A stretch of DNA of 64,000 bases from Acanthosepion esculentum (GCA_964036315.1 OZ038509.1:28660968-28724967); one strand, 5' to 3'; numbered from the stretch's first letter, positions 1-12,075 are shown. Notes: a model not told the origin generated them from the letters alone. Numbers and translations: made by a program.

Positions 1-180
1 AACATTTTCAATTGAAAAATAACAATATCTTCAAGAATTCCATTTGATTTCAAAATTTTATATTTCGAAAGAATAAAATCTGCTATAATTCTATACGATT
101 TGAACATTTTAAATTAAAAAATATCAAAATCTGATATAATTCTACTTTATTTCAATATTTTCTATGGAAAAACACAAAAT
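1..180. repeat. 51-bp satellite, short left block
   Basis: Three to four divergent units of the AT-rich 51-bp satellite run from the window edge into a retroelement fragment. Recognisable marks are 'ATTTTCAATTGAAAAATAAC' near the start and 'TCTGCTATAATTC' spaced at unit distance. The last unit stops abruptly after 'CACAAAAT' at about 180, where pol coding sequence begins with no target-site duplication visible. Confidence 0.9.
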
Positions 181-183
181 GGG

Positions 184-855
184 CTAAAATTCATAGCACA
201 CGCATCTAGATCTTTACTACCATCAGAGAAACAATATTTCCAAATAGAGAAAGGGGATCTAGGGATAATATTCGCCGTTACTAAGTTCCATAGATACCTA
301 CATGGAAGACGGTTCATACTGCAAACAGACCATAAACTTCTAATAACAATTTTTGGTTCCAAGAAAGCCCCACCGGTCTATACGGCGAATAAATTACTTC
401 GTTGGGGAACGATTCTTTTGAATTACAATTTTAAGATCGAGTTCCTAAAATCTAAAAGTATTTGTCATGCGGACAGTTTATCACGACTCATTCCTAAAAA
501 TACGGAAGTTTTTGAAGACTCCATCATTGCTACACTAAGGACGAATTATGAAATCAAAAATATGATTGCGAATATAATTAGAGAACTTCCAGTTACTTTG
601 GCCGACAGAAAAAGGGAGTCTCGAGGGGATGAATTCATCCAAAGTATCAAAAACAAAATTCGCAACAAAGACCTAAATGTGCCTGAAGTTTTCTCCCTCT
701 GTGAGGATGCCCTATTGTATAATGACCGAGTAGTGATTCCAAATAGCCTACAAAGAAAAATCCTTAAGGATTTTCATATGGACATCCGGGGAAGAGCCGT
801 ACGAAAAGCCTCATGCGCTGCTACGTATATTGGCCAAATATGGACAAAGACATAG
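184..855 (+). pseudogene. Pol fragment: RNase H and integrase N-terminus
   Basis: The frame is open from the satellite junction at 184 to a stop ending at 855, and it begins inside a protein, so no true start exists here. The first part carries RNase H features of Ty3/gypsy Pol: 'FIAHASRSL', the motif 'LQTDHK' with a catalytic-type aspartate, then 'HADSLSRLIP', the usual end of RNase H. After that comes the integrase N-terminal region, with 'DFHMDIRG' where the zinc-binding histidines are expected. The reading frame is lost near 800-815; homologous sequence continues in the next frame. This is a dead fragment of a Ty3/gypsy polyprotein, and I am confident of the family type though not of the exact lineage. 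Confidence 0.85.
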
Positions 856-1112
856 CAGACCTGATAGAATCTTGTAAGGGATGCGTGCTTGCAGCAAAAT
901 CTCCGACCACGACGTGCAAACCATGGCCAAACACAGACCATCCATGGCAGAGAATTTATGTGGATTTTGCAGGGACCCTACTAGACAACATGTACTACCT
1001 TATTGTTGTGGATAGCCACTCAAAATGGCCTGAGGTCCTGCAATATAAAAAACTAACCACCAACTGCACGATCGGATTTTTACATGAGCTATTCGCGGTT
1101 TTGGCGTGGTAG
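813..1112 (+). pseudogene. Pol fragment: integrase zinc finger and core start
   Basis: This continues the pseudogene above in a shifted frame. It shows 'YVYWPNMDKDI', then 'CKGC' as the cysteine pair of the HHCC zinc finger, then 'IYVDFAG' with the first catalytic aspartate of the integrase core and 'YLIVVDSHSKWPE'. It ends at TAG near 1110 because of another frameshift at about 1098, just before the region with the second catalytic aspartate. The indels argue for an old, inactive copy. An ATG is present at 813 but does not mark a real gene start. Confidence 0.85.
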
Positions 1113-1783
1113 ATTGTGTAGTGACTGATAACGGCACTCAATTCACATCAAGTGAATTCAGAGACTTTTGCAAGTCGTATCAAGTGGACCACATTACGAC
1201 GCCTTAGTATCACCCCAGGTCGAACGGTCAGGCCGAGAGGTTCGTGGACACTCTAAAAAGAGCTTTAAAAAATGCACGAGGCACACTGACGGATAGAGCA
1301 TTACAACAGTTTCTGCAGGTGTATAGGATAACCCCTAATCCTAACACGACTATGAGACGCTCGCCCGCAGAAACAATGTTCTCAAGAAAAATCAAGTCCG
1401 TCTTTGATAAACTCATTCCACGACAAGCGAAGTTCAAGAAAACCGTCTCGGTCCCTAAGAAATATTTAATCCTGGCGACAAAAAGCTTACAAAACAACAT
1501 AACATTCTGGGAAGTAGACAACATCAAACAGAGAATTGGTGAACTGGTCTATATTGTCCAGGGACCGAAAAATACCCACAAAAGCCATATCAACCAGCTC
1601 AGGAAATGCCGTTTGAAGGAATCTGAGGAATCACCACAAAATATCTGCGAAGAGCCGATCTACGTAATATTCGAACATTTCGATCTTGACACGCCCCAAG
1701 TGTCTCCGGAAATACGACGACCGGGGAGAAAGAGACAATTTACTCAACCACTCGACTTCAATCCCAAGAGGAAGAGGTATTAA
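1113..1783 (+). pseudogene. Pol fragment: integrase core and C-terminus
   Basis: After the frameshift the sequence encodes 'VTDNGTQFTSSEF' with the second catalytic aspartate. An in-frame TAG at about 1206 follows, then 'YHPRSNGQAERFVDTLKRAL' with the catalytic glutamate in 'GQAERF'. From 1244 the frame stays open to the TAA at 1781-1783 and covers the integrase C-terminal region ('VPKKY', 'RIGELVYIVQGP', 'THKSHINQLRK'), ending in a basic tail 'NPKRKRY'. The DD(35)E layout can still be recognised, but the stop separates the second aspartate from the glutamate. No envelope or chromodomain region follows. Confidence 0.85.
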
Positions 1784-1853
1784 CAGTTTTACTTTTTTTT
1801 TCCTTCAAGAAAAAAAAGAGAGAAAAAAAAGAGGAAAACTCTTGGAAGGGGGG

Positions 1854-2088
1854 TGTTGTGAGACCGATACTTCCCTACATCATGGACTCTCCCAGTACTA
1901 TATTATTATGTGAATCATGGGAGTAGCACCAGTAATGCGTAGCTGCGTACGATACCAATATCGGACACCACTGGATAGTAAGCACTGCTTACACTATTCT
2001 TTGTAACTTTTCTGTTTAATATATCTTTCTTACCTCTAACCCGTGTTCCGTGTTTTCCTTCCGTGGCACCTACTTCGGGTCCACATCA
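1854..2088 (+). repeat. 3' LTR of the truncated gypsy element
   Basis: A non-satellite segment begins with TGTTGTGAGACC directly after the purine tract and ends with CCACATCA at the satellite border, so it has the TG...CA ends expected of an LTR. It follows the Pol stop by about 70 bases. No second copy is in the window because the 5' half of the element is absent. The end at 2088 is inferred from where satellite resumes. Confidence 0.75.
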
Positions 2089-3905
2089 ATTATATTTTAT
2101 TTCAACATTTTGTATTGAAAAATGACAAAATCAGCTCTAATTCTATTAGATTTTATCATTTTCCATTGAAAAAGAATAAAATCTGCTGTAATTCTACATG
2201 ATTTGAACATTCTCAATTGAAACATAAGGAAATCTGCTATAATTCCATTTGATTTCAACATTTTAAGTTAAAAAATGTCAAAATCTATTATCATTCTACT
2301 TTAATTCAACATTGTCAATTGAAAAATAATAAAATATGCTATAATTCCATTTGATTTCAAATTTTTTAATTTATAAATAAAATCTGCTATAATTCTACTT
2401 TATTTCAACATATTCAAGTCAAAAAGAATAATATTTGCTTGAATTCAATTTCATTTCAACATTGACAAATTACAAAATATGCTATAATTCCTTTTGATTT
2501 CAACATTTTCAATTAAAATAAAATCAGCTGTTATTCCTTTTTTCATTTCAATTGAATAATAACACTATAATTGAACTTGATTTCAACATTTTCAATTGAA
2601 ATTAATTAAAACTGCTATAATTGTACTTGATTGCAATATTTACATTGGAAAATAATAAAATGTACTATAATTCGATTTCATGTCAACATTTTACTCTGAA
2701 AAATACCAAATCGGCAATAATTCTATTTGATTCAAATTTTTCATTTGAAAAATAATAAAATTCTGCTTTAACTCAAAATTGATTTTCCCATTTTCAATTA
2801 AAAAATAACAAAATCTGCTTCATTTGATTCCAACATTTTCCATTGAAAATTAATATGGTTGGATATAATTCTACTTGATACCAACATTTTAAATTGAAAT
2901 ATCACAAAATCTGCTATAAATCCATTTTATTTGATTATTTTCCATGGAAAATAATCAAATCTCCTTTAAATCTCCTGGATTTCAACAATTGAAAAATAAT
3001 GAAATGTAATATAAGTCCATATAATGTCAACATTTGCATGGAAAAATAACAAAATCTACTATATTTCTAAATGATTTCAATAAAAAAAAAAAAAAATAAC
3101 ATAATCTAATACAATTCTACTTGATCTCAACATTTTCAATTAAAAAATAACAAAATTTGATATTATTCTATTTTATTTCAAAATTTTGAATTAAAAAATT
3201 ACCAAATCTGCTTTAATTTCATTTGTTTTCAACATTTTGATTTGTAAAATATAAAATCTGATATAATTCTACTTCATTTCAACATTTCTTTAGATTTGAA
3301 CATTTTCAATTAAAAAATTACTAAACTTATTATAATTCTAGTTGATTTCAAAATTTTAAATTAAAAAATAACAAAATCTGAACTAATACCATTTGATATC
3401 AATATTTTCAAATAAAAAGTAACAAAATCTGTTATATTTCTAATTATTTCAAAATTTCCTGTTGAAAAATAAGAAAATGTGCTATAATTCCATATGATTT
3501 CAACAATTCAAATTGGAAAATAAGAAAACCTGCTATAATTCCATAGGATTTGAACATTTCAAATTGAAAAATATGAAAATCTGCTATAATTCTAATTGAT
3601 TTCAACATTTTCAATTGAAAAATAACTGCAATTATTCCATTTGATTTAAACATTTTCAATTGAAAAATAACAAAATGTACGATAATACTATTTGATTTCA
3701 ACATTTGAATTTGAAATATTGCGAAATCTGCTATAATTTCATTTGATTTCAACATTTTAATTGAAACAAAAGAAAATCTACTGTAATGCCATTTGATTCC
3801 AACATTTTCAATTGAAAAATAAAAATATCTGCTATAATTATACATCATTCTACAAAATTTTCAATAGAAAAATGTCAATTGAAAATTATCATGATCTCAT
3901 ATAAT
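2089..3905. repeat. 51-bp satellite, divergent block
   Basis: About 36 units of the 51-bp satellite, more diverged than the central arrays, with many small indels. Part of it (about 2092-3110) shares specific variant units, in the same order, with 16436-17040 on the far side of the 12-kb middle region. It ends near 3905, where the 159-bp satellite begins without a spacer. Minus-strand open frames here (such as 3444-3848) are products of the repeat, not genes. Confidence 0.9.
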
Positions 3906-6900
3906 CCTATTTAATTTAATAGATATAAACGGTTTAAAATAGGAATTTGGTTTATTCGGTATCACCTCATATAAAGCAGTAAAGCCTATGGTTACAAGGT
4001 GTGGAAGAATTAAGAACATAAATAGCATTTCAGAGGTGAGAAGGGCATGAAGGTAACTCTGAGAATAGATATAAACGGTTTAAAATTAGGTATTTTGTTT
4101 AATCGGTATCTCCTAAAATAACACAGTAAAGCGACTAAGACACATATTGTTACAAGGTGTGGAAGAATTAAGAACATAAATAGCATTTCAGAGGTCAGAA
4201 GGGCATGAAATGTAACTCTTAGAATAGATCTAAACTTTTTAAAATTAGGTATATGTTTAATCGGTAATATCACATATAAGGCAGTAAAGCAACAAAGACA
4301 TATTGTTACAAGGTGTGAAAGATTTAGGAACATAAATAGCATTTCAGAGGTGAGAAAGGCATGAAAAGTAAATCTTAGAACAGATCTACACGGTTTAAAA
4401 CTTAGGTATTTTGTTTAATCGGTATCACCTCATATAAGGCAGTAAAACACTAAGACACAAGAGGTTACAAGATGGGGAAGAATTAAGAACATAAATAGCA
4501 TTTCAGATATGAGAAGGGCATGAGAAGTAACACTTAGAATAGATCTAAGCGTTGTAAAATTAGGTCTTTTGTTTAATCGGTATCACCTTATATAAGTCAG
4601 TAAAGTCACTAATACATAAAAGTGTAAAATTTGCGAAATAATTAGAAACATAATTAGCATTCCGGAGGTGAGAAGGGCATGAAAAGTAACTCTTAAAATA
4701 GATGTAAACGGTTTAGAAAAGCAGTAAAGCCACTAAGATACAAGCAGTAAAGCCACTAAGATACAAGAGGTTACAATGTATGGAAGAATTAAGAATATAA
4801 ATAGCATTTCAGAGGTGAGAAGGGCATGAAAAGTAACACTTAGTATAGATCTACCCGGTGGAAAATTAGGTATTTTGTTTAATCGGTATCACCTCATATA
4901 AGGCAGTAAACCACTAAGTCACTGGAGGTTACAAGGTGTGGAAGAATTAAGAACATAAATAGCATTTCAGAGGTGAGAAGGGCAGGAAAAGTCACTCTGA
5001 GAATAGAACTAATAGGTTTACAGTTAGATATATACTGTTTAATCGGTATCTCCTAAAATAACACAGTAAAGCGACTAAGACACATATTGTTACAAGGTGT
5101 GGAAGAATTAAGAACATAAATAGCATTTCAGAGGTGAGCAGGTATTTTGTTTAATCGCTGTCTCCTAATATAAGGAAGTAAAGCCACTAAGGCACAAGAG
5201 GATTCAAGTTGTGGAAGAATTAAGAACATAAAATTTTAGAGGTGTGTAGGGCATGAAAAGTAACGCTTAATCGGTATCACCTTATATAAGTCAGTAAAGA
5301 CACTAAGACACAAAAGGGTATAATTTGTGAAAGAATTAGGAACATAAATAGCAATCCAGTGGTGAGAAGAGCATGAAAAGTAACTCTTAAAATAGATGTA
5401 AGCTGTTTAAAATTATGTATTTTGTTTAAACAGTATCACCTCATATAAGGCAGTAAAGCCACTAAGATACGAGAGGTTACAAGATGTGAAAGAACTAGGG
5501 ATATAAATAGCATTTCATAGGTGAGAAGGGCATGAAAAGTAACACTTAGAATAGATCTACAGGGTTAAAATTAGGTATTTTGTTTAAACTTTATCACCTC
5601 ATACAAGGCAGTAAAGCCACTAAGACACAAGAGTTTATAAGGTGTGAAAGAATTAGGAACATAAATAGGATTTCCGAGGTGAGAAGTGCATGAAAGGTAA
5701 CACTTAGTATAAATCTAAACAGTTTAAAATTAGGTATTTTGTTTAATCGCTATCTCCTCATATAAGGAAGTAAAGCCAGTAAGACACAAGAGCTTACAAG
5801 GTGTGGAAGAATTAAGGACATAAATAGTATTTCAGAGGTGAGAAGGGCATAAAAATTACCTCTTTGAATAGATCTACACGGTTTAAAATTAGGTATTTTT
5901 GTTTAATCGGTATCACCTCATATACGCAGTAACGTAACTAAGACACAAGTGGTTACACTGTGTGGAAGGATTAGGAACATGAATACCATTTCAAAGGTGA
6001 GAAGGGCATGAAATTAACTCTAAGAATAGATCTACACGGTTTAATATCAGGAATCTTGCATAATCGGTATTTCAGAGGTGAGAATGGCATGAGAAATAAT
6101 TGTTAGAATAGATCTAACGTTTTAAAATTAGGTATTTTGTTTAATCGGTATCACCTCATATAAGGCAGTAAAGACGCTAAGACACAAGAGGGTATAATTT
6201 GTGAAAGAATTAGAAACATAAATTGCATTTCAGTTGTGAGAAGAGCATGACAAGTAACTCTTTGAATACATCTAAACGGTTTAAAATTAGATATATTGCT
6301 TAATCGGTATCATCTCATATAAGGCAGTAAAGCGACTAAGACACATATTGTTACAATGTGTGGAAGAATTAAGAATATAAATTGCATTTCAGAGGTGAGA
6401 AGGGCATGAAAAGTAACTATTAGAATTGATATAAATGGTTGAAAATAAGGTATTTTGTTTAATCAGTATCACCTCATATAAGGCAGTAAAGCAACTGAGA
6501 CCCATATTGTTACAAGGTGTGAAACATTTAGGAACATAAATAGCATTTCAGAGAGGAGAAGGGCCTGAAAAGTAACTCTTAGAATCTACACGGTTTAAAT
6601 GTAGGTATTTTGTTTAATCGTTATCACCTCATATAATGTAGTAAACCAACTAAGACACATATTGTTACGAGGTGGGAAAGATTGAGGAACATAAATAGCA
6701 TTGCAGTTCTGAGAAGGTCATGAAAAGTAACACAGTGAATAGATCTACACGGTTCAAAATTAGGTATTTTGTTTAATCGGTATCACCTCATACAAGGCAC
6801 TAAAGCCACTAAGACACAAGAGCACAAGAGGATACAAGGCGTGAAAGATCTAGGGATATAAATAGCATTTCAGAGGAGAGAAGGCCATGAAAAGTAACTC

Positions 6901-7162
6901 GATCTAAACTTGTTAAAATTAGGTATTTTTTTAATTGGTATCACCTCATATAAGGTAGTTACTAAGACACTAGTGCGTATAATTTGTGAAAGTATTAGGA
7001 ACATAAATAGTATTTCAGAGCTGAGAAGGACATGAAATGTAACTCTTAGAATAGCTCTAAACGGTTTAAAATTAGGTATTTTGTTTAATCAGTATCACCT
7101 CAAATAATGCGTAAAGCAACTTAGACACAAGTGGTTACAATGTGTGAAAGAATTAAGAATAT
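3906..7162. repeat. 159-bp satellite, main block
   Basis: About 20 tandem copies of a unit averaging 159 bp. Spacings measured at the 'GATCTAAACGGTTTAAAA' landmark are 146, 159 and 156 bp for the first copies. Constant landmarks are 'TTTGTTTAATCGGTATCACC', 'TCATATAAGGCAGTAAAG', 'GGAAGAATTAAGAACATA' and 'CAGAGGTGAGAAGGGCATGA'. Several copies are truncated (near 5140 and 6060) or carry short internal duplications (4720-4765). It is unrelated in sequence to the 51-bp satellite. The array is cut at 7162 by the LTR element and resumes in the same unit at 12958. Confidence 0.92.
7159..7162. repeat. Target-site duplication, left copy (ATAT)
   Basis: ATAT directly precedes the LTR start, and the same four bases follow the other LTR at 12958-12961. 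Removing the element and one ATAT restores an ordinary 159-bp satellite stretch, AAGAATATAAATAGC. Confidence 0.85.
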
Positions 7163-8023
7163 TGTTGGGATTGCTATGAATTAGTGTGTAATCAGAAGGG
7201 TTTTTAGGTTTGTGGTAATAAACGTGAAAAGCATGTTCTTCATATTAATCACAACAATTTAGTGTAGACATACAAAAGGAATAAATCTCAAAGGCAATAT
7301 TGAACGAAGAAACAAAGGTAGTCGTGAATTCAATTAGAAACAAACATTGAATATTTATGTACAAATAAATTACAATAGAATTTTTGGAAAAAGTTGTGTT
7401 TCAGTCGAAATAACTGAATTGTTGAACAAAAGTTGAATGAAGTATTTTATGAACTCAAAGTTCATGAATGTTCCTTTGTTTAGGAAAAGTGTTCACATAA
7501 AAATTTGAGGAAAATTTATCGAGAGATAAATTTTAAAGTATTGTAGTTGCGAGATTTTTTTTGCTGAATTTTGTATGTTTTTGTTTTGTCAGAGTTATTC
7601 ACCTTGGACCGTATTTTTTATATATATTTGCTTTAGTAATAATTTCTGTTTGGTAGTGTAGAATAACACTTTTTTAGAAACGTACTAAGATTTCAGAGAG
7701 AGAGAGAGAAAGAGGTTGAAGGTTGAGTCAGGTGTTGACGCGCGAAAAGTCCTTTAAGTCAAGATGTAGACGCGCGTGGATCTCTGTAGAAATCTCTCTG
7801 AGAGTGAATTGCTGACTAGTGAATCGGACTAAGATTCGCCCTTTTATTTACCCTGCGAAAATTAGATCGGCTCCCAGCGCATTCCCGCCGAAATTTATCC
7901 TGGGGCGTCTCGACCAATAATAAGCCGAGTTTCGCAATGTGTGGTGTTGATTGGTCGAAACTAGCTCTTATGGAAAATTCCGCCTTTAAACGGGTTGAGT
8001 GGAAAAATACGGAGGATTCCACA
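7163..8023 (-). repeat. 3' LTR of CsRn1-type element
   Basis: 861 bp, same length as the copy at 12097-12957 with a constant offset of 4,934. By eye the two are identical except for five substitutions within 7169-7179, the element's U5 end. It starts TGTTGG and ends CCACA on the plus strand. Confidence 0.95.
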
Positions 8024-8062
8024 AATAGCCCCACGAGATTAATGGTCAACGTAGTTTGGACA

Positions 8063-11000
8063 TTAATATGTATAAAAGGTGGTGTACTTTGCTGGCCAAT
8101 GAACGCGCCTGCCGGACCTGGTCCGTGTAGGTGGGTTAATTTGGGGTTCAGGCGTAGAAGATGGGTGTTTATGTGATGTCTCAGAAACAGGTGTTGGCTG
8201 AGTGGTCACAGGTTGGTCATCACTGTTGATATAAGCTGGTTTTAACCGGTCAATGCTGACCGTAGTTCGCTTGCCGGCGAGATCTAGAACAAAATATTTC
8301 GACGCTCGAGAAATGACCTGATGCGGTCCAGTGTAGTTGGGTGTTAAAGGTTTACGGACCATATCTCGGCGTAGAAATACGAACTTGGCTGTATGCAGAT
8401 CAGCTGGGATGTAATATGGCCTGTGAAAGGCTCTGGTCGGCGTATAAACAGTTTCAGACATTTTTTGCCGAAGGTCGCTGATAAACTGGCTGCTAGGTAG
8501 GTTGTCCGATACAGGGCCGAAGATCTGTCCTGGCAAGGTTAGGGGAGTCCCAAAAACCAAGTCAGCACTGGTACAGTTCAAGTCCTGCTTGACAGTATTT
8601 CTCAAAGCCAGCATGATCAGGGGAAGTTTATCAACCCAAGTTCGGCCTTTAGTTGAAGCAGTTATAGCATATTTAAGCTGCCGATGGAATCTTTCTACGA
8701 GGCCGTTGGAACAAGGGTGATATGCTGTAGTGGAAATATGTTTAATTCCCAATAGATCAGTGAATTCGTTGAAAAGGGCTGATTGAAACTGTGGACCTCT
8801 ATCGGTAGTGATTACCGAAGGGCATCCGAAGTTTGTGATCCAGTTATTAAAAATAGCACTGGCCACTGTTTCAGCTGTAGTTGATTGCAGTGGGATGGCG
8901 ACTGGCCACCGAGTAAACCGGTCGATTATGGTCAAAATGTACTCGAATCCATTCACATTTTCAAGTGGGCCCACCAAATCTGCATGCAAGTGAGTAAAAC
9001 GACCGTCTGGGTCGGCAAAGGTTGATGTAGGTGCCCTTGTGTGTCTGCCGACTTTGGTGGCTTGGCAACGTAAACACGTGTGGGACCACTGCTTAATGTC
9101 AGCTGCCATACCGGGCCAGATAAATCTGTCCGATATGGTCCGCAACGTCGCCTTGCCTCCAGGATGTGCTTGTGTATGAAAATGTTCAAAAATCAGACGG
9201 CGCATATTTGGCGGAATGTACGGACGCGGGTTACCCGTGCTGATGTCACAATAAACTGACCTGTTTGTAAACGGGAGCGGTCTTTTTTCAATTTTTAAGG
9301 AAGTGTCCGAGTGGATAGCTTGCAGGGTTTCGTCCTTGTCTTGCTCGTCAGCTAAGTTATCAAAGTTCAGTGTTGTACTCTGCACTGCGCTGAGAGTTGT
9401 ACGAGACAAGGTGTCGGCCACGGTATTACTAGCTCCACTAATGTAGCGTATATCCGACGAGAATTGTGATATGTAATCCATGTAGCGGATATCTCGCGGA
9501 TTGTGTTTATCCGACTTAGCATGTAGAGCGTATGTAAGTGGCTTATGGTCTGTAAAAATTGAAAAGTCACGACCTTCCAGGATGTGCCGGTAGTGTCTGA
9601 TGGCTAAATAAATTGCCAACAGTTCACGGCTGAAGGTACTATACTTCTGTTGGGCCGTATTTAGCTTAATAGAGAAAAATGACAGTGGTCTTTCCACACC
9701 GTCGACTATCTGGTGAAGTACGGCACCAACTGTATCCGACGACGCATCGGTAGTTAGCGTCAGTTTCGCGTCGGGTGAGGACGTAATGTACACAAGTTTG
9801 GTACAATCCTGCAAAGCTTGTTTTGCTTTACGAAAAGAGTCCAGCTCGTCTGCAGAATACACAATCTTCGGGTTTTTTCGCTTATGATTAGAAAGAAGAT
9901 TCGTCAGTGGAAGAAGTACAATGGCACAGTCGCGTATAAATCGGCGATAGTAGTTGATCATGCCAATGAATCGCCGTAGCTGTCTTAATGTTGACGGTGG
10001 TGGGAATTCACTGATGGCCTTGACCTTTTCGTCCAGGGGAGCTAAGCCATTCTCATCAATGACGTGACCAAGGAAAGTTAATTCGGGGACAGCGAATAAA
10101 CATTTATCAATGTTTAACTTTAGTCCGTAATGTTGCAATCGTTCAAAGACCGACTGTAGATGGTTACGATGTTCCTCGGGCGTTTTACTTGCTATCAGTA
10201 CGTCGTCAATGTACGCATAAGTATAAGGTAATCCGCGGAGGACTTCGTCTATAAGACGCTGAAAAGATTGCGCAGCATTACGGAGTCCGAACGGCATTCG
10301 GGTAAATTCGTACAAACCGAACGGTGTCGTTATAGCTGTTTTATGAATATCAGATGGTTCGATAGGAATCTGATAAAAAGCCTTCCTTAAGTCCAGCTTG
10401 GTGAAGACAGTAGCGCCTTCAAGGGACAAAGCAAAATCCTTAATATGAGGGATTGGGTATTTGTCTGGCACAGTCCGAGCGTTTAGGAGTCTGTAATCTC
10501 CACACGGTCGCCAGGCATCAGGTTCGTTCTTAGGGACCATGTGTAACGGTGTGGAATACGGACTGGAAGATGGTCTTATTATGCCCAGTTTGAGCATGTT
10601 TTCGAATTCTTCCTTAGCCACCCGTAATTTAGTTGGGTGTAGACGACGGGGTGACACGTGGACTGGGGGTCCAGTTGTTTTAATAGTATGTGTTGTGTTG
10701 TGTTTTATGGGTTCTGTATGAGTGAACGGTGCTAAAAGAGATTTGTACTGCTTAAGCAAATCTTCGCAACCGTTCGCACTAGGTACCAGAGCAGTCAGTC
10801 CAACCGTGGAAAGCTTGGATAAAAATCCGCGTCGTCGCATATCCGTGCGCATATCGGTAAGTGTCCGAGATGACAGCTCCACGGACAAGTCGAAGTGTGC
10901 GAGGAAATCCGCTCCTATAATGGGTAACTCTACATCGGCTATAGTGAAGGTCCATGTATATTCTCTCCGTAGGCCGATGCTTAGAGACATAATACGCTCG

Positions 11001-11221
11001 CCATACGTGCTGATGGATGTGCCGTTTGCAGCCTGTAGCTTGAGTTGAGTTTGTCTGGGCGTTAATGACGATTTCTTACAATAACTCAGCGGTATAACGC
11101 TGATCTGAGCGCCAGTGTCAACTAAGAACTTCAATCTGCTGTTGTTGTCGAGAACGTAAAATAGGCGATTTCCGTTATTTAGCCCAGCAGCACACGCCCT
11201 TAATGGCTGCCGGGTTCGGAG
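8063..11221 (-). CDS. pol: Pol polyprotein (PR-RT-RNase H-IN), by -1 frameshift
   Basis: Retrotransposon polyprotein that cuts itself, copies element RNA into DNA and inserts it. The frame is open from the slippery site at 11221 to TAA at 8065-8063. Numbering from the TTG codon at 11134 (1,023 residues): protease DTG at 6-8 and 'IIGADFL' at 73-79; reverse transcriptase 'LDLRKAFYQ' near 246-254 and catalytic YIDD at 308-311; RNase H 'TTDASSD' near 461-467 and 'FTDH' at 527-530; integrase zinc finger with H653, H657, C687, C690; core D719, D778, E814 with 35 residues between the last two; a GPY/F-like module reading 'YTGPHQV'. All key residues are present and there are no internal stops. It has no ATG of its own near the start and lies in the -1 frame relative to gag, so I infer production as a Gag-Pol fusion. 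Length and order fit a full Ty3/gypsy Pol. Confidence 0.95.
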   Translation of the reverse strand, partial: LRTRQPLRACAAGLNNGNRLFYVLDNNSRLKFLVDTGAQISVIPLSYCKKSSLTPRQTQLKLQAANGTSISTYGERIMSLSIGLRREYTWTFTIADVELPIIGADFLAHFDLSVELSSRTLTDMRTDMRRRGFLSKLSTVGLTALVPSANGCEDLLKQYKSLLAPFTHTEPIKHNTTHTIKTTGPPVHVSPRRLHPTKLRVAKEEFENMLKLGIIRPSSSPYSTPLHMVPKNEPDAWRPCGDYRLLNARTVPDKYPIPHIKDFALSLEGATVFTKLDLRKAFYQIPIEPSDIHKTAITTPFGLYEFTRMPFGLRNAAQSFQRLIDEVLRGLPYTYAYIDDVLIASKTPEEHRNHLQSVFERLQHYGLKLNIDKCLFAVPELTFLGHVIDENGLAPLDEKVKAISEFPPPSTLRQLRRFIGMINYYRRFIRDCAIVLLPLTNLLSNHKRKNPKIVYSADELDSFRKAKQALQDCTKLVYITSSPDAKLTLTTDASSDTVGAVLHQIVDGVERPLSFFSIKLNTAQQKYSTFSRELLAIYLAIRHYRHILEGRDFSIFTDHKPLTYALHAKSDKHNPRDIRYMDYISQFSSDIRYISGASNTVADTLSRTTLSAVQSTTLNFDNLADEQDKDETLQAIHSDTSLKIEKRPLPFTNRSVYCDISTGNPRPYIPPNMRRLIFEHFHTQAHPGGKATLRTISDRFIWPGMAADIKQWSHTCLRCQATKVGRHTRAPTSTFADPDGRFTHLHADLVGPLENVNGFEYILTIIDRFTRWPVAIPLQSTTAETVASAIFNNWITNFGCPSVITTDRGPQFQSALFNEFTDLLGIKHISTTAYHPCSNGLVERFHRQLKYAITASTKGRTWVDKLPLIMLALRNTVKQDLNCTSADLVFGTPLTLPGQIFGPVSDNLPSSQFISDLRQKMSETVYTPTRAFHRPYYIPADLHTAKFVFLRRDMVRKPLTPNYTGPHQVISRASKYFVLDLAGKRTTVSIDRLKPAYINSDDQPVTTQPTPVSETSHKHPSSTPEPQINPPTRTRSGRRVHWPAKYTTFYTY

Positions 11222-11227
11222 TTTCCC
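11183..11227 (-). promoter_or_regulatory. Predicted -1 ribosomal frameshift signal at gag/pol
   Basis: On the minus strand the gag codons GGA AAC sit in the heptamer GGGAAAC (11227-11221), a canonical X-XXY-YYZ slippery site in the correct frame. A 6-nt spacer follows (11220-11215). Then CCCGGCAGC (11214-11206) can pair with GCTGCTGGG (11191-11183) as a 9-bp stem with one G-U pair. The 14-nt loop contains the gag TAA. Slipping back one base leads directly into the open pol frame. The layout is seen in the sequence; activity is inferred. Confidence 0.85.
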
Positions 11228-12012
11228 GCGTTCTTATACGCACATGGTGGCTGACACTTTCTTGCGCGGGCGCCAAACACTTCATGATACCAGCAATAGT
11301 TTCTCTGGCGGTGACGAGTATGTCTTGATGTTGATCGTCGCCTACCAGGATTGTGTCTGTTAGCTGAAGTATCGCGACTCCGTCCAGGAATGCTCTGAAT
11401 TCTGTCTAGGCGTAAAGACAGGTTCCTTAGTTCGGTAGTCAGAAAATGGAGTTGCTGGTTAACATCCGGGGTCGGGTTATCTGTCACGACAGAGGAAATT
11501 TGGCGCGCTGGTCTAGTGTCCACGATTTTGTCCGCGATCGATGCCAGCTTGTGGACATCGACCTCCTCAGTTAGGACTGCTAAAATTTGCACTATATCGG
11601 GCGGCAATTTCTCCAGCCACATTTGTTTTAATACAGTTTCGGATATACTGTTGTCACCGAGTAGTGTAATCATTTTACGAAGAAGTTGGGAGGGTTTGCT
11701 GTTCCCGAGTGTTACATTCGTAAGGAGATCCTTAATCTTTCGTTCCTCGGAGCAACCTGTTCGTTGTAGGATTGCGTGCCGAAGCACCTCATACGGCTTT
11801 TCGGGCGGGAGATTAATAAGAATATCCGCTACTTCCGCAGCGATTTCAGCGGGAAGTTTCTCCACAACAAACGCGAATTTCGACTGCTGGGACGTCACGT
11901 GTCTGGCTTGGAAAATCGCGTCGAGTTGTATGAACCACGTTTGTGTATTCGTGGTATAGGAAGGGAGTTCCATCCTGAGTGCAGCTTCAATTGGTTGTAC
12001 AGGATCTGCCAT
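11200..12012 (-). CDS. gag: Gag protein with CHCC zinc motif
   Basis: Structural capsid-type protein of the element, 270 residues from the ATG at 12012 (product begins MADPVQP) to TAA at 11202-11200. I chose this start because it is the first ATG; the frame is open further upstream to 12078 but only from a TTG, inside the primer-site region. The N-terminal two thirds look like a Gag capsid region ('WFIQLDAIF', '[13 protein letters not shown]', '[14 protein letters not shown]'). A basic arginine-rich stretch precedes C240-x2-H243-x9-C253-x3-C257, the CHCC variant known from CsRn1-type elements in place of the usual CCHC. The end of gag overlaps pol, and the codons GGA AAC just before the stop form the slippery site. 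Confidence 0.93.
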   Translation of the reverse strand: MADPVQPIEAALRMELPSYTTNTQTWFIQLDAIFQARHVTSQQSKFAFVVEKLPAEIAAEVADILINLPPEKPYEVLRHAILQRTGCSEERKIKDLLTNVTLGNSKPSQLLRKMITLLGDNSISETVLKQMWLEKLPPDIVQILAVLTEEVDVHKLASIADKIVDTRPARQISSVVTDNPTPDVNQQLHFLTTELRNLSLRLDRIQSIPGRSRDTSANRHNPGRRRSTSRHTRHRQRNYCWYHEVFGARARKCQPPCAYKNAGNSEPGSH

Positions 12013-12075
12013 GTCGACTGAGGTTTTGTTGTTTGAAATAATGTGGTTATCAATTTGTTGGTGGTTTTGCCTGTA

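Larger units (their letters stand above)
181..2088 (+). mobile_element. 5'-truncated Ty3/gypsy retrotransposon
   Basis: This is the 3' portion of a plus-strand Ty3/gypsy-type LTR element: C-terminal RNase H, integrase, a G-run polypurine tract (GAAGGGGGG, 1845-1853) and a 3' LTR of about 235 bp. Gag, protease, reverse transcriptase and the 5' LTR are missing; satellite takes over at about 180. The coding part is broken by two frameshifts and an in-frame TAG, so it cannot make a working Pol. The 3' boundary is supported because the satellite after 2088 aligns with an uninterrupted copy of the same array near 16434. The order RNase H then integrase then LTR is the Ty3/gypsy order. Confidence 0.9.

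Noticed and set aside
4010..4342. 110-residue minus-strand ORF in the 159-bp satellite
   Set aside because: It spans two repeat units and repeats the same peptide; explained by the satellite.
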